Shown piece by piece: positions 35,546-45,927 of a DNA stretch of 64,000 bases. Made by a program: the position numbers and the translations under genes. Position 1 is the first letter of the stretch. The number at the start of each line of letters is the position of its first letter. The stretch is from Pseudobutyrivibrio xylanivorans DSM 14809 (GTDB lineage: Bacteria > Bacillota > Clostridia > Lachnospirales > Lachnospiraceae). The DNA is taken from contig NZ_FQYQ01000016.1 in NCBI RefSeq assembly GCF_900141825.1, positions 1-64,000 on the forward strand, read 5' to 3'. The notes beneath the pieces were generated by a model. That model worked only from the letters and a program-made list of their open reading frames with translations. It was not told the origin of the DNA and made no database searches.

Positions 35546-36703
35546 TCAAGGATTATAAATATAATCCCCACGATATAAAGGACTGTTGTTTCCTTTACTA
35601 TCGATAATTACCACAGAAAGAACACTAGCCCCTTTTAATATAGGGAAAGGCTCTGTGTATAATATACCTAGCTGACTTGGATCTGTACCATCCCAAGTAT
35701 AATAAGCTTTACATCCATCAGGCACTGTAATAGTAATATACTCCTGCTGAGTATATGTGCCAGCCTTAGGGCTAACTTCTGGTGTATTAAGAGTAGCATA
35801 AACAATATTATATGTTTCGCTCACTACTTCGGAATACTCGCCAGATGAACTCAGCGATACGGCTTTCACTTCCGTAACTCCCTCTTCAAGTTTAATTGTC
35901 TTTGAAAAAAGCTTTCCAGATGTTGTTGGATTCTTGCCGTCTAAAGTATAGAAAATTTGATCATCTCCACTACTAGTTAAAACAAGATAAACATCTTCAT
36001 CATAATCACCGCCTAAATCACTAAATTCAGGTGGTGAAACGACGTAACCATCAAATAAAGCTAATATCTCCTGATTTGGAGCCTTGCTTTGGAGCTTGTA
36101 AATACTGTCAACATCTCCTAACTCAGAATATGAATCTAAAAGGTAACTGTATATCTTTTTATTAGCGCTATCCTGCTCTAAAGCGATTGTAAGATATTCT
36201 ATCGCTTTATCGTATTCCTTTACTTTGTAATACATTCTTCCAAGGCCATATACCGCCTCGAAAGAAGTATTATCTATTTCATATGCTTCACTATAATATC
36301 CTAAAGCCTTCGCATATTGAGAATCACTCTCAGCTTTAATAGCACTATTCATAACATTATCATAAGAGTGACTTCCTAATAATGGAATTATGATAATAAG
36401 ACCTAATACTACAATACCAAGAAATACTAAAAGCTTAATAAAAAAATCTTTATTTCTGCTTAAAGCACTAGGACTTTCAATTTTCTTATCGGTTTGCTGT
36501 TGCTTATTATTTTCAACTGCAATTGGTTTATAAACACCTGTAGCAAATCGATTATTCTTAGCCTTATCCTTGTCTTCAACAACTCTTGAAAGAAGCTCTT
36601 CTTCTACTACATCGTAATTTGGCACAAGCTGAATAGACTCCCCACATTTTGGGCAGTATAAAAATCCTGATTCAATTTCAGCTCCGCATTTTTTACAATT
36701 CAT
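35546..36703 (-). CDS. Zinc-ribbon, TPR and chitobiase-C-domain membrane protein
   Basis: 385 residues. A zinc ribbon with C3, C6, C17 and C20, a linker, one membrane segment (about 88-110), TPR-like helices (about 120-205, YYSEAYEIDNTSFEAVYGLG), and two immunoglobulin-like repeats of the chitobiase C-terminal type (about 225-300 and 310-380; DGKNPTTSG and DGTDPSQLG). The ribbon should be cytoplasmic and the rest outside. Function unknown; 1 bp after fhs. Confidence 0.75.
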   Translation of the reverse strand: MNCKKCGAEIESGFLYCPKCGESIQLVPNYDVVEEELLSRVVEDKDKAKNNRFATGVYKPIAVENNKQQQTDKKIESPSALSRNKDFFIKLLVFLGIVVLGLIIIIPLLGSHSYDNVMNSAIKAESDSQYAKALGYYSEAYEIDNTSFEAVYGLGRMYYKVKEYDKAIEYLTIALEQDSANKKIYSYLLDSYSELGDVDSIYKLQSKAPNQEILALFDGYVVSPPEFSDLGGDYDEDVYLVLTSSGDDQIFYTLDGKNPTTSGKLFSKTIKLEEGVTEVKAVSLSSSGEYSEVVSETYNIVYATLNTPEVSPKAGTYTQQEYITITVPDGCKAYYTWDGTDPSQLGILYTEPFPILKGASVLSVVIIDSKGNNSPLYRGDYIYNP

Positions 36704-36704
36704 A

Positions 36705-38375
36705 TTAGAAAAGTCCTGTAATTACTCCGTCGTCTGTAACGTCTATATTATTAGCAGCTGGCTGTTTTGGAAGTCCTGGCATAGTCATTATACTACCAGT
36801 TACTGCTACAACAAAACCTGCGCCTGCAGAAGCATATACTTCTCTTACGTTAACGTTAAAGCCTTCTGGTCTGCCAAGTTTTGTCTGATCATCTGAAAGA
36901 GAATATTGTGTCTTAGCCATACACACAGGGAAATCTCCCATGCCAAGCTCTTCGATTCTCTTAAGTTCTTTTTCAGCAGCTGGAGAATATGTAACATCAT
37001 CTGCTCCATAAATCTCTGTAGCAACTGTTTTGATTTTATCTTTAAGTGATAAAGAATCTTCGTAAAGTGGCTTGAAGTTGCTTTCTTTATTCTCAAGAAC
37101 ATAAAGAACCTTCTTCGCAAGCTCAACGCCGCCTTCTCCACCTTTTTCCCAAACTTCAGAAAGAGCAAATTCGCAGCCTCTTTCCTGACAGAAGTCACGA
37201 ACGAAATCTGTTTCAGCTTGAGTATCTGTAACAAAAGAATTAAGTGTAACTACTACAGGTACACCGTACTTCTGTAAGTTTTCAATGTGCTTTTCAAGGT
37301 TAACAATACCTTTCTTTAAAGCATCGAGATTTTCAGTAGTAAGCTCTGCTTTAGGAACGCCACCGTTATATTTAAGGGCACGAACTGTAGCAACAAGGAC
37401 TACTGCATCTGGCTTAAGACCAGCCATTCTACATTTAATATCAAAGAATTTCTCTGCGCCAAGATCGGCACCGAATCCAGCCTCAGTAATTGTGATATCA
37501 GCAAGCTTCATCGAAGCCTTTGTAGCACGAACTGAGTTACATCCATGTGCAATATTTGCAAATGGTCCACCATGAACAATAGCTGGTGTATGCTCAAGTG
37601 TCTGAATAAGGTTTGGCTTAAGGGCATCTTTGAGAAGTGCTGCCATGGCACCAGTTGCCTGTAAATCATCAGCTGTAACTGGCTTGCCATCGAAGGAATA
37701 TGCTACGATGATTCTTCCAAGTCTTTTCTTTAAATCGTGCATATCGTCAGCAAGACAAAGGATAGCCATGATTTCTGATGCAACAGTAATAACGAAATGA
37801 TCTTCACGAACCATTCCATCCATTTTTGATCCCAAACCTACAACTATATTTCTAAGAGCTCTGTCATTCATGTCAAGACATCTCTTCCACACTATTTGAC
37901 GTGGGTCAATTCCAAGAGTATTACCCTGCTGAATGTGATTATCAAGCATTGCTGCAAGTAAATTATTAGCAGATGTAATAGCATGGAAATCTCCAGTAAA
38001 ATGAAGATTTAAATCCTCCATAGGAACTACCTGGGCATATCCGCCACCTGCAGCACCACCTTTGATACCAAAACATGGACCTAACGATGGTTCTCTAAGA
38101 GCAAGGCAGGCTTTCTTTCCAAGAACGCCCATGGCCTGACCAAGACCAACTGATGTAGTGGTTTTTCCTTCACCAGCTGGTGTAGGATTGATAGCTGTTA
38201 CAAGAACAAGCTTACCGTTCTTGTTGCTTTCAATTTTGCTTAACAGTTCATCTGAGAATTTTGCTTTATACTTGCCGTAAAGCTCAAGGTCATCCTCCTG
38301 AATATTTAAGGATGAAGCAACCTCCTTAATGTGAACCATCTTTGCTTCCTGTGCGATTTGAATGTCTGACTTCAT
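36705..38375 (-). CDS. fhs: Formate-tetrahydrofolate ligase
   Basis: 556 residues. The nucleotide-binding loop is [19 protein letters not shown], followed by [19 protein letters not shown]. It makes 10-formyl-THF from formate, THF and ATP, feeding purine synthesis and the methyl branch of acetogenesis. No other folate or Wood-Ljungdahl gene is nearby, so a general C1 role is more likely. Confidence 0.97.
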   Translation of the reverse strand: MKSDIQIAQEAKMVHIKEVASSLNIQEDDLELYGKYKAKFSDELLSKIESNKNGKLVLVTAINPTPAGEGKTTTSVGLGQAMGVLGKKACLALREPSLGPCFGIKGGAAGGGYAQVVPMEDLNLHFTGDFHAITSANNLLAAMLDNHIQQGNTLGIDPRQIVWKRCLDMNDRALRNIVVGLGSKMDGMVREDHFVITVASEIMAILCLADDMHDLKKRLGRIIVAYSFDGKPVTADDLQATGAMAALLKDALKPNLIQTLEHTPAIVHGGPFANIAHGCNSVRATKASMKLADITITEAGFGADLGAEKFFDIKCRMAGLKPDAVVLVATVRALKYNGGVPKAELTTENLDALKKGIVNLEKHIENLQKYGVPVVVTLNSFVTDTQAETDFVRDFCQERGCEFALSEVWEKGGEGGVELAKKVLYVLENKESNFKPLYEDSLSLKDKIKTVATEIYGADDVTYSPAAEKELKRIEELGMGDFPVCMAKTQYSLSDDQTKLGRPEGFNVNVREVYASAGAGFVVAVTGSIMTMPGLPKQPAANNIDVTDDGVITGLF

Positions 38376-38391
38376 TTACAAACTCCCTTTA

Positions 38392-41118
38392 CTATGCATT
38401 TATTAGTTCTTCAAACTCTGATATTGCCATACGAATCTCTCTAGGCTTAGTACCCATTTCCGGACCAACTACACCGGCTTCTGCCAATTGATCCATAATG
38501 CGGGCTGCTCTGTTAAAGCCTATCCTGAAATTTCTTTGCAGGTAGCCAATTGAGCCCTTTTGATTTTCTATAACAAGACGTCCAGCCTCGGCAAATAACG
38601 GATCTCTTGAATTATCCGGTTCGCCAGAAATACTTACTGAGCCTGAACTTGTCTCAGAGTTTTGAATTTGAGCTTCTATTTCTGAATTATCTTCTGCAGG
38701 ATCGTTGTTGTTCTTGAGGAAATCAACAACGGCACTGACTTCATCATCACTTACAAATGCTCCCTGAATTCTAACTGGTTTAGATAGATTCTGAGGATAA
38801 TAAAGCATATCACCATTACCCAGCAAGTCTTCCGCACCATTCATATCAAGAATAACACGGGAATCATTTCCACTGGATACAGAAAAGGCAATTCTGGATG
38901 GAACGTTTGCCTTAATCAAACCTGTAATAACATTTACAGTAGGTTTTTGAGTAGCAATAATCAAATGGATACCTGCAGCACGGGCAAGCTGTGCCAGACG
39001 TACAATAGAATCTTCTACGTCAGCAGCTGCAACCATCATAAGATCAGCAACCTCATCGAGGATTATTACTATCTTAGGCATTTTATCTCGTCTGTTTTCA
39101 GGAACTTCATCAGGTAATGAATTGGTTTCAACCTTTTCATTAAAGCCCTCGATATTTCTAACTCCTGCCATAGCAAGGAGCTCATATCGATCTGTCATCT
39201 CTTTTACAGCCCAATGTAATGCTCCTGCGGCCTTTTTAGGGTCTGTAATAACAGGCAGTAACAAATGTGGAATGCCATTATATACAGAGAGCTCTACCAT
39301 TTTTGGGTCAACCATAATCATCTTTACATCATCTGGGCTTGCATGATAAAGCATACTCATAATAATTGTATTTATACATACTGATTTTCCGGAACCTGTA
39401 GCACCGGCAATAAGCAAGTGAGGCATCTTCTCAATATTGCCAACTATTACACTTCCTGCAATATCTTTACCTACGCAGAATGAAATCTTTGATTTGGCAT
39501 TTTTAAAGTCCTTGGATGAAACAAGCTCTTTAAATCCAACCATTGATTTAACTTTGTTAGGTACCTCAATACCAATAGCTGATTTGCCAGGAATTGGCGC
39601 TTCAATACGTACGTCCGTGACAGCAAGGCTAAGCTTGATATCATCAGCAAGATTTACAACCTTTGAAACTCTTGTGCCCACTGCTATTTCCAGCTCATAT
39701 CTGGTAACAGATGGTCCCAATGTAACTTCGGTAACTTTTGCTTGAACGCCAAAGCTTCCCAAAGCTGTCTCCAGCTTATTGGCCATCTCAGTAAGATACT
39801 CTTTTGAATCGCCTCCATTCTTCTTAGCATCTTTAAGAAGAGTAAGTGGAGGATATCTATATGGCTTCTTAGGTTTCTTTTTATCCTCATCAATTGAGGC
39901 TCTTAAGCTCTCTGAAGAATTTTCAATTTCGTCTGCGCTTGCAACAGAGGCTTTTGTACGACGTACAGGCTCTGCTTCCTGCTCCGGTCTAAGGTTAGTA
40001 GCCTCCTGTTCAGCTTCCATAAGAGCAGCCCCCTTAAAGGAAATACCTCTCTTTTTAGGCTCACCTGGATTGTTAAGCGGAACGTCCTCTGGGATAACCT
40101 CCTGTACAACAGGTTCATTTTCTTTAAAGGCGTGAGCGCTCTTAGAACGTTTGTCTCCAGCCTTTAGGCGATGTCTGCTGGTCTTAGTGATTTCCATATC
40201 TTCTTCGCCAGCTGCAAGATTAAACCTTATCTCATTGACACCATCTGCACCCATTGCAGCTTCTGTGTAGTCTGGCATAAGTGTAGTGTTTGATGTTACA
40301 CCTGAAAACCTTCTGTCTCGACGATTTCCTTCAGTCTGCTTCATCTGCTGAAGCTCGGCTTCTTTATCCTGTTGGATTTTATCTATAATTGCTTTTCTAT
40401 CGTTATTAAATCGCGTCTGATTAGCTTCTCTTTCCATGAGCTGGCGCTCTCTTCGAATCCTGCGCTTTTCAGCCGCTCTGTCCGCATGATATCTTGACGA
40501 CTGCTGTACTCTGTCGAAGGCAAAACGTTCAATAATAATAATGGTACATACAATCATTGCTATAAGAACTATTAGATATGCACCAAACAGGCCGAAACTA
40601 TCATTAATACCAAAAACAATACTTCCCCCAATTAATCCGCCGCCATAATGCTTTTCTTTAGCATAATAAAAGGCGTCGATAGGTCGTAATATATTTTGTC
40701 CATTAAGTATTAATTCTATGAAAGCACTGATAAACAAAAGCAAAACAAAACCAGCAATTACTTTTGCAATTGCCACTTTATTACCATAATTTGAAATTAT
40801 AAAAAATGCTGAAAAAGCAACCATGAAAGGTAGGATATACTGAATAATGCCAAAAACACCGAAAAGGAAATCGGCAACAGCATTACCAGCAACTCCACCA
40901 AGTCCAAAATTACTTATACAAAGCAAAATACAAAGTGCTATAGAAGACCATAAAATAATCTCCTTGGAAGAATCCTCAAAAAATGGATCTTCAAATTCTA
41001 CTTCATCTTTTGCTTTTCTAGTAGTCTTTTTCTTGATAGAAGCTCTTTTAGATGAGCTCCCAGTCCTTGATCTAGTATTAGATTTTTTTCTAGAATTATT
41101 CTTCCCTTTTACTGCCAA
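38392..41118 (-). CDS. ftsK: DNA translocase FtsK/SpoIIIE
   Basis: 908 residues. A basic N-terminus, four to five membrane segments (about 50-200), a charged linker (about 205-410), the RecA-like motor (Walker A GATGSGKSVCIN, Walker B IVIILDEVADLMM) and a C-terminal winged-helix gamma domain (after about 840; SIGYLQRNFRIGFNRAARIMDQL). It pumps chromosomal DNA through the closing septum and, in dimer resolution, works with Xer recombinases such as the one at 3-4 kb. Confidence 0.95.
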   Translation of the reverse strand: MAVKGKNNSRKKSNTRSRTGSSSKRASIKKKTTRKAKDEVEFEDPFFEDSSKEIILWSSIALCILLCISNFGLGGVAGNAVADFLFGVFGIIQYILPFMVAFSAFFIISNYGNKVAIAKVIAGFVLLLFISAFIELILNGQNILRPIDAFYYAKEKHYGGGLIGGSIVFGINDSFGLFGAYLIVLIAMIVCTIIIIERFAFDRVQQSSRYHADRAAEKRRIRRERQLMEREANQTRFNNDRKAIIDKIQQDKEAELQQMKQTEGNRRDRRFSGVTSNTTLMPDYTEAAMGADGVNEIRFNLAAGEEDMEITKTSRHRLKAGDKRSKSAHAFKENEPVVQEVIPEDVPLNNPGEPKKRGISFKGAALMEAEQEATNLRPEQEAEPVRRTKASVASADEIENSSESLRASIDEDKKKPKKPYRYPPLTLLKDAKKNGGDSKEYLTEMANKLETALGSFGVQAKVTEVTLGPSVTRYELEIAVGTRVSKVVNLADDIKLSLAVTDVRIEAPIPGKSAIGIEVPNKVKSMVGFKELVSSKDFKNAKSKISFCVGKDIAGSVIVGNIEKMPHLLIAGATGSGKSVCINTIIMSMLYHASPDDVKMIMVDPKMVELSVYNGIPHLLLPVITDPKKAAGALHWAVKEMTDRYELLAMAGVRNIEGFNEKVETNSLPDEVPENRRDKMPKIVIILDEVADLMMVAAADVEDSIVRLAQLARAAGIHLIIATQKPTVNVITGLIKANVPSRIAFSVSSGNDSRVILDMNGAEDLLGNGDMLYYPQNLSKPVRIQGAFVSDDEVSAVVDFLKNNNDPAEDNSEIEAQIQNSETSSGSVSISGEPDNSRDPLFAEAGRLVIENQKGSIGYLQRNFRIGFNRAARIMDQLAEAGVVGPEMGTKPREIRMAISEFEELINA

Positions 41119-41152
41119 ATTAAAACCTCATCCAATTATTCTTCAAATCACC

Positions 41153-41183
41153 AAAAAGAGAATAGATTTACTATTCTCTTTTT
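41153..41183 (-). terminator. Terminator after glgA
   Basis: A perfect 13-bp stem, AAAAAGAGAATAG / CTATTCTCTTTTT, with the loop ATTTA. Because the stem itself begins and ends in A and T runs it should work in both directions. It separates glgA from ftsK. Confidence 0.85.
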
Positions 41184-41196
41184 TAGATTTTATTTA

Positions 41197-42645
41197 TCAA
41201 CCAATAAGATAGTTGTAAATATTTTCGTATTTTTCCTTTTGTACGGACCAAGAATAATTTTTGTTCATACCACGCTCAATCATTTTATTCCACTGAGCTT
41301 TTTTATCAAAGAATACAAATTTACTGTAGTTAACAGTGTTAAGAAGTTCATCTCCATTGTAATTAGCAAAAGAGAAGCCGTCTCCTGTCTTCATGTATTC
41401 ATTGTATGCTTCTACTGTATCTTTTAAACCACCTGTCTCACGAACAATTGGTACAGTTCCATATCTGAAAGAAATTAGCTGTGTTAATCCGCAAGGCTCG
41501 AACCTTGATGGCATCAAAAATGCATCAGCGGCAGCATAAAGTCTGTGTGCCATCGCATCATCATAGCTTATGTTAGCTGAAATCTTCTCAGGATACTTCC
41601 ATGCATAATGTCTAAACATGTTTTCATATTTAGATTCACCAGTACCAATAACTACTAACTGTGTGAAATCATCTACGATTCCTTCGATACAGTAATTAAT
41701 AAGATCAAGCCCCTTTTGATCGGTAAGTCTTGAAATAAGACCAATCATGTACTTCTTAGGATCAACATCCAAGCCCAACTCTTGCTGAAGCTTAGTCTTA
41801 TTAATCTTTTTATTCTTTCTAAATGTAGTAACATCGTAATTTTTATAAATCTTAGAATCTGTAGCAGGATTATATACACCATTATCGATTCCATTTACGA
41901 TACCCTGCATATCATAATGACGTGCTCTAAGAAGGCCATCTAATCCTTCACCGTAATATGGTGTCTGGATTTCATCACAATAGTTTGATGATACTGTAGT
42001 TATATAGTCTGCGTATACCAATCCACCCTTAAGCATATTTCCGCATTTTTTATATTCCAACTTATCTGGAGTAAATAAATCAATAGGAAGACCAGAGATA
42101 CCAGAAACAGTCTTAGTATCCCACATACCCTGAAACTTAAGGTTATGAATAGTCATAACAGATTTCATACCCCAGAAGAACTGATCTCCCTGGAAATCTG
42201 TCTTCAAATATACTGGAATGAATCCAGTCTGCCAGTCATGGCAATGAATAAGATTAGGCTGATATCCAATAAGTGGAAGCATTGAAAGAACAGCCTTATC
42301 AAAGAAAATAAACTTTTCAAGGTCCCATCTATCCTCTGAATAAGGATAGAAACAATCAAAATAATCATGATTGTCTATAAAGTAAAAAGTAACACCATCT
42401 AATTCATACTCAAAAACACCAACATATTTTGTGCCAACAAGTGGACCCATATTCATTTGAAAACTAGTAAGGTATCTGAAATCCTTTTTATACTTTTCAG
42501 GAATGAATGTATAGTATGGTAAAACCACTCTGACATCAAAATAATCCTTACAAAATTCCTTTGGCAGTGCACCACAAACGTCAGCCAAACCTCCGGTCTT
42601 TACAAATGGTACGCATTCACTAGACGCAAATAAAATTTTGTTCAT
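41197..42645 (-). CDS. glgA: Glycogen synthase (ADP-glucose type)
   Basis: 482 residues, GT5 family. KTGGLADVCGALPK near the N-terminus is the ADP-glucose-binding motif; SRFEPCGLTQLISFRYG near residue 378 holds the catalytic Glu. It extends alpha-1,4-glucan chains. No glgB, glgC or glgP is adjacent. Downstream of yebC with no terminator between them. Confidence 0.95.
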   Translation of the reverse strand: MNKILFASSECVPFVKTGGLADVCGALPKEFCKDYFDVRVVLPYYTFIPEKYKKDFRYLTSFQMNMGPLVGTKYVGVFEYELDGVTFYFIDNHDYFDCFYPYSEDRWDLEKFIFFDKAVLSMLPLIGYQPNLIHCHDWQTGFIPVYLKTDFQGDQFFWGMKSVMTIHNLKFQGMWDTKTVSGISGLPIDLFTPDKLEYKKCGNMLKGGLVYADYITTVSSNYCDEIQTPYYGEGLDGLLRARHYDMQGIVNGIDNGVYNPATDSKIYKNYDVTTFRKNKKINKTKLQQELGLDVDPKKYMIGLISRLTDQKGLDLINYCIEGIVDDFTQLVVIGTGESKYENMFRHYAWKYPEKISANISYDDAMAHRLYAAADAFLMPSRFEPCGLTQLISFRYGTVPIVRETGGLKDTVEAYNEYMKTGDGFSFANYNGDELLNTVNYSKFVFFDKKAQWNKMIERGMNKNYSWSVQKEKYENIYNYLIG

Positions 42646-42672
42646 GTTATTAACCCCGCAACTTATATTTAA

Positions 42673-43401
42673 TTATTCATCCCAGTTATGATATACGTTC
42701 TGTACATCATCATCTTCATCAAGAAGATCAAGAATCTTGTTGATCTTATATAAATCCTGCTCATCTGTAAGCTCAACATATGTCTGAGGAATCATTGTAA
42801 CCTCAGCGTCAGCCATAGGAATATTTTCAGCCTCAAGAGCTTCTCTTACCTTAGAAAAATCCTCTGGAGTTGTGTAGATTTCAAAACAATCTTCTTCCTC
42901 TGAGAAATCCTCTGCACCGGCATCAAGAGCAACCATCATTAAATCATCAGCTTCCATAGAGCACTCTTCCTTAGAAACGATAATCTGTCCTCTATTATCA
43001 AACATAAATGACACGCAACCAGGAGTACCGATGCTTCCACCACCCTTAGTAAATGCGTTACGTACATTAGCCGCTGTACGGTTACGGTTATCTGTAAGAC
43101 AGTCTACGATAATAGCTGTACCATTAGGACCGTATCCTTCATAAGTAACTGACTCATAGTTTACAGCGTCAGCATTACCAGCAGCCTTCTTAATACCACT
43201 TTCGATTGTAGCATTAGGAACGTTGTTAGCCTTTGCCTTTGCAATAACATCACGAAGCTTTGAATTATTATTAGGATCTGGACCGCCTTCCTTAACTGCT
43301 ACGGCAATCTCACGACCGATAATTGTAAAAATCTTACCCTTTGCAGCATCATTCTTTTCTTTTTTGTGCTTAATATTAGCAAATTTTGAATGTCCTGACA
43401 T
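42673..43401 (-). CDS. YebC/PmpR-family protein
   Basis: 242 residues from the start chosen here: [18 protein letters not shown] is the universal N-terminus, with AGAGG 9 nt upstream. A frame extended by 12 residues to 43437 has no support. Members bind DNA as transcription regulators or, in recent work on some homologues, help ribosomes through difficult sequences. It is followed by glgA. Confidence 0.92.
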   Translation of the reverse strand: MSGHSKFANIKHKKEKNDAAKGKIFTIIGREIAVAVKEGGPDPNNNSKLRDVIAKAKANNVPNATIESGIKKAAGNADAVNYESVTYEGYGPNGTAIIVDCLTDNRNRTAANVRNAFTKGGGSIGTPGCVSFMFDNRGQIIVSKEECSMEADDLMMVALDAGAEDFSEEEDCFEIYTTPEDFSKVREALEAENIPMADAEVTMIPQTYVELTDEQDLYKINKILDLLDEDDDVQNVYHNWDE

Positions 43402-43461
43402 ATATCTATATACCTCTTTTCTTATTTTAAATCTCAAAAAATTATATCAAATAACAATGTG

Positions 43462-44346
43462 TTATTCAATGTGGCTTTTACGACGAACATACACTTGACC
43501 GATAACCTTTTCTGATACATTTTTTACATAATATGTAAAATTATTGTCCTCTAATTTGAAATTTGAGCCGTCTTCTGGAATTTTTCCTAACAGAGAAATT
43601 AAATATCCATTAAGAGTCTCATAATCCTCTGAAAGATTCATTCCAAGGATTTCTTCTACTTCTTCCAAAGTGGTGCTTCCATCCATCATAAATGAATCGG
43701 CAGTACGCACCTCAATGGAAGCCTCTTCCTCATCATGCTCATCCTCTATATTTCCAACAATTTCTTCCAATATATCCTCAAGGGATAAAATTCCTGACAC
43801 CTGTCCGTATTCATCCATAACGATGACCATGTGACGTTTTTTAGTTTGCATTTTGGCAAACAAGGTGTTTATACCGTGTGTTTCTGGTACAAATTCAGCA
43901 ACAGACATTAAATCCTGAAGATCTTTAATCTTTACATTATCTACATCCTTATCGAAGTAAGTAAGAATGTCTTTGATATGTAAGATGCCAATAATATTAT
44001 CTAAATCCTCCAAATACACAGGATATCGGCTCATATTGTTATCATTGATAAATGAAATTGCCTCTCTTAAGGTAAGTTCACCATCAATAGCAACTATATT
44101 TTTGCGATGAGTCATGATATCTTTAACATCTGTGTCAGAAAATTCAAAGATATTCTGAATCATAGCAGCTTCTGAAGCCAAAATGTTACCATCTTCATGC
44201 CCCTCGTTTACAAGGGATATAACATCTTCTTCTGTAACATTCTCCTGCTTAGATTTACGATATAAAATAATAATTGCTATTAACTCGACTATAACAAGAA
44301 TAGCTAGAATAATTATAAAAACATAGGGATTCGCCCCGTCTTCCAT
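43462..44346 (-). CDS. CBS-domain/CorC-like membrane protein
   Basis: 294 residues. A single N-terminal membrane segment (about 8-28), a linker, a CBS pair (about 75-205; DIMTHRKNIVAIDG, MSRYPVYLEDLDNIIG, VIVMDEYGQVSGILSLEDIL) and a C-terminal CorC/HlyC domain (about 215-290). The multi-span DUF21 domain of full transporters is missing; one segment replaces it. A role in magnesium or cobalt handling is family-level inference. Confidence 0.85.
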   Translation of the reverse strand: MEDGANPYVFIIILAILVIVELIAIIILYRKSKQENVTEEDVISLVNEGHEDGNILASEAAMIQNIFEFSDTDVKDIMTHRKNIVAIDGELTLREAISFINDNNMSRYPVYLEDLDNIIGILHIKDILTYFDKDVDNVKIKDLQDLMSVAEFVPETHGINTLFAKMQTKKRHMVIVMDEYGQVSGILSLEDILEEIVGNIEDEHDEEEASIEVRTADSFMMDGSTTLEEVEEILGMNLSEDYETLNGYLISLLGKIPEDGSNFKLEDNNFTYYVKNVSEKVIGQVYVRRKSHIE

Positions 44347-44406
44347 TAGGTTCTCCTTTCAAAAACTATAATTTCCATGTCTAATATTTTACCATAACAG
44401 TAAAAA

Positions 44407-44436
44407 AAAGACTAAACTTTATATAGCTTAGTCTTT
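44407..44436 (-). terminator. Terminator after the coiled-coil gene
   Basis: A 9-bp stem, AAAGACTAA / TTAGTCTTT, with a 12-nt loop that can pair a little further. A run of T follows on the minus strand. It lies 13 bp beyond the coiled-coil gene. Confidence 0.7.
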
Positions 44437-44448
44437 AAAATTCATAGA

Positions 44449-45210
44449 TTATTCAGATTCGTCTGAACTGTTCTCTGTTTGCGCCTCTTCAGACTCTTTT
44501 GTCTCTTTTGAAACCGCATCAAGATCAATTTCCTCTAAATCTACTTTAGATAAATCGGCAGCCTCTTCCTCTGAAGATTTTTTTGTATGACCATCTGAAA
44601 TCTTATCATCAGCTATACCGATATAAAAATCTCCGTTTTGCATATCAAAAAGGTTTAAAACCTCCATGCCGAAAACATCATGCATGTAGGAATAAATCTC
44701 TTTATTGTTAATCTCACGATTATGTTTTCTAATAACATTTTTCTTGAGCTGAACTCTGATATCTTTAATCCAGTTGGTGATTTCTTCGGCTTCAGTAGAG
44801 TTAGTTCTAAGCTTATCGTAACAATAATCCATTGTCGCCATCATAAGCTCTCTATTAACCTCATCTGTCTGAGCTGGTAACTCTTTCTGCTCGTCCTCAG
44901 CGGCAGCGATTCTCTCATTGCACTCCTCTAAAAGTCTTTTGTCATCATCAAGTTTCTTTGAAACTAAATCTGACGTACCTTCCATATTTTCCATTACAGA
45001 AGCCATAAGACTTTCTTTGACCTTCTTTAAATCTTTTAGTTCCTTCTTAAGCTCTGCATCTCTTTTGAGAAGCTCATTTTCCTTATTCTCAAGCTCTTTT
45101 ACATCTTCAGGTTTGCCACCTAAAGCGAAAAGTCTGTGCCATTTTTGATCCAGAATAAGCATAGGAACCTTGATTTTAGCGATTGCATTTTGAAAATCAT
45201 GTTCTGCCAT
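44449..45210 (-). CDS. Coiled-coil protein of unknown function
   Basis: 253 residues, soluble. A globular start (KIKVPMLILDQKWHRLF) is followed by a long charged coiled coil (about 35-125), a mixed region (about 130-200, with NREINNKEIYSYMHDVFG) and an acidic, Ser/Glu-rich tail. I do not recognise a family. It is 13 bp downstream of rex and probably under the same Rex-controlled promoter, which might tie it to redox state. Confidence 0.65.
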   Translation of the reverse strand: MAEHDFQNAIAKIKVPMLILDQKWHRLFALGGKPEDVKELENKENELLKRDAELKKELKDLKKVKESLMASVMENMEGTSDLVSKKLDDDKRLLEECNERIAAAEDEQKELPAQTDEVNRELMMATMDYCYDKLRTNSTEAEEITNWIKDIRVQLKKNVIRKHNREINNKEIYSYMHDVFGMEVLNLFDMQNGDFYIGIADDKISDGHTKKSSEEEAADLSKVDLEEIDLDAVSKETKESEEAQTENSSDESE

Positions 45211-45222
45211 AAAATCACCTAC

Positions 45223-45849
45223 TTATTTTTGCTTGGTAATATTATATGAAAGCTGCATTAAACTGTCTGAAAGATGTACGTTTTCAATAACAACATCTGG
45301 GATATCATCTAAATCAACATGTGCAAAGTTCCAAATAGCATGTACGCCAAGTGAAACAAGCTTTAATGCTGTTGATTTTGCATTAGCCTTTGGAAGTGTG
45401 AGGGCTGCAATTTCAACATCATTATTCTTAATAAAGTCTGGTAATTCATCGAGCATTTGGATAGGTAAATCTCTTACCATTTTGCCCTTTAATTCTGGGT
45501 TGGTATCAAATAGACCAATAATCTTAAAACCAACTCTTTCAAACTTAACATAACCAGCAATAGCCTGACCAAGATTACCAGCGCCAATAACAATAACATT
45601 ATGGGTCTCATTCACACCAAGGATATTGCCAATTTCATCATGAAGATAAGCTACATTGTAGCCATACCCCTGCTGGCCAAAGCCGCCGAAATTATTCAAA
45701 TCCTGTCTTATTTGAGATGCCGTAACGTGCATACGCTTGCTTAAATCGTTTGAAGAAATGCGTTCAACACCATCATCAAGAAGTTCTCCTAAGTATCTGT
45801 AGTATCTAGGAAGTCTCCTGATTACTGCCTGCGAAATCTGTTTGTCCAA
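45223..45849 (-). CDS. rex: Redox-sensing transcriptional repressor Rex
   Basis: 208 residues. An N-terminal winged helix (about 1-80; ISSNDLSKRMHVTASQIRQD) is followed by a Rossmann NAD(H) domain (VIVIGAGNLGQAIAGY near 88). It senses the NADH/NAD+ ratio and represses fermentation genes. The start is TTG at 45849, chosen because AGGAGG lies 8 nt upstream and the conserved region begins at once. A Rex box covers its -35 region. Confidence 0.96.
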   Translation of the reverse strand: MDKQISQAVIRRLPRYYRYLGELLDDGVERISSNDLSKRMHVTASQIRQDLNNFGGFGQQGYGYNVAYLHDEIGNILGVNETHNVIVIGAGNLGQAIAGYVKFERVGFKIIGLFDTNPELKGKMVRDLPIQMLDELPDFIKNNDVEIAALTLPKANAKSTALKLVSLGVHAIWNFAHVDLDDIPDVVIENVHLSDSLMQLSYNITKQK

Positions 45850-45879
45850 AATAAACGCCTCCTAAAAATTGTTACTTTC

Positions 45880-45908
45880 ATTATAGAATCAGGAAAAAAG
45901 TTTGTCAA
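45880..45908 (-). promoter_or_regulatory. Promoter of rex
   Basis: On the minus strand, perfect -35 TTGACA (45903-45908), a 17-nt spacer and perfect -10 TATAAT (45880-45885). The strongest sigma-A type promoter seen in the window. Confidence 0.85.
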
Positions 45909-45919
45909 CAAATTAACAA
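45902..45919. promoter_or_regulatory. Rex operator
   Basis: TTGTCAACAAATTAACAA matches the Rex consensus TTGTTAA-N4-TTAACAA at 13 of 14 fixed positions. It overlaps the rex -35 box, so bound Rex would block RNA polymerase: negative autoregulation. The match is direct; the regulation is inferred. Confidence 0.8.
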
Positions 45920-45927
45920 TTTCAACA

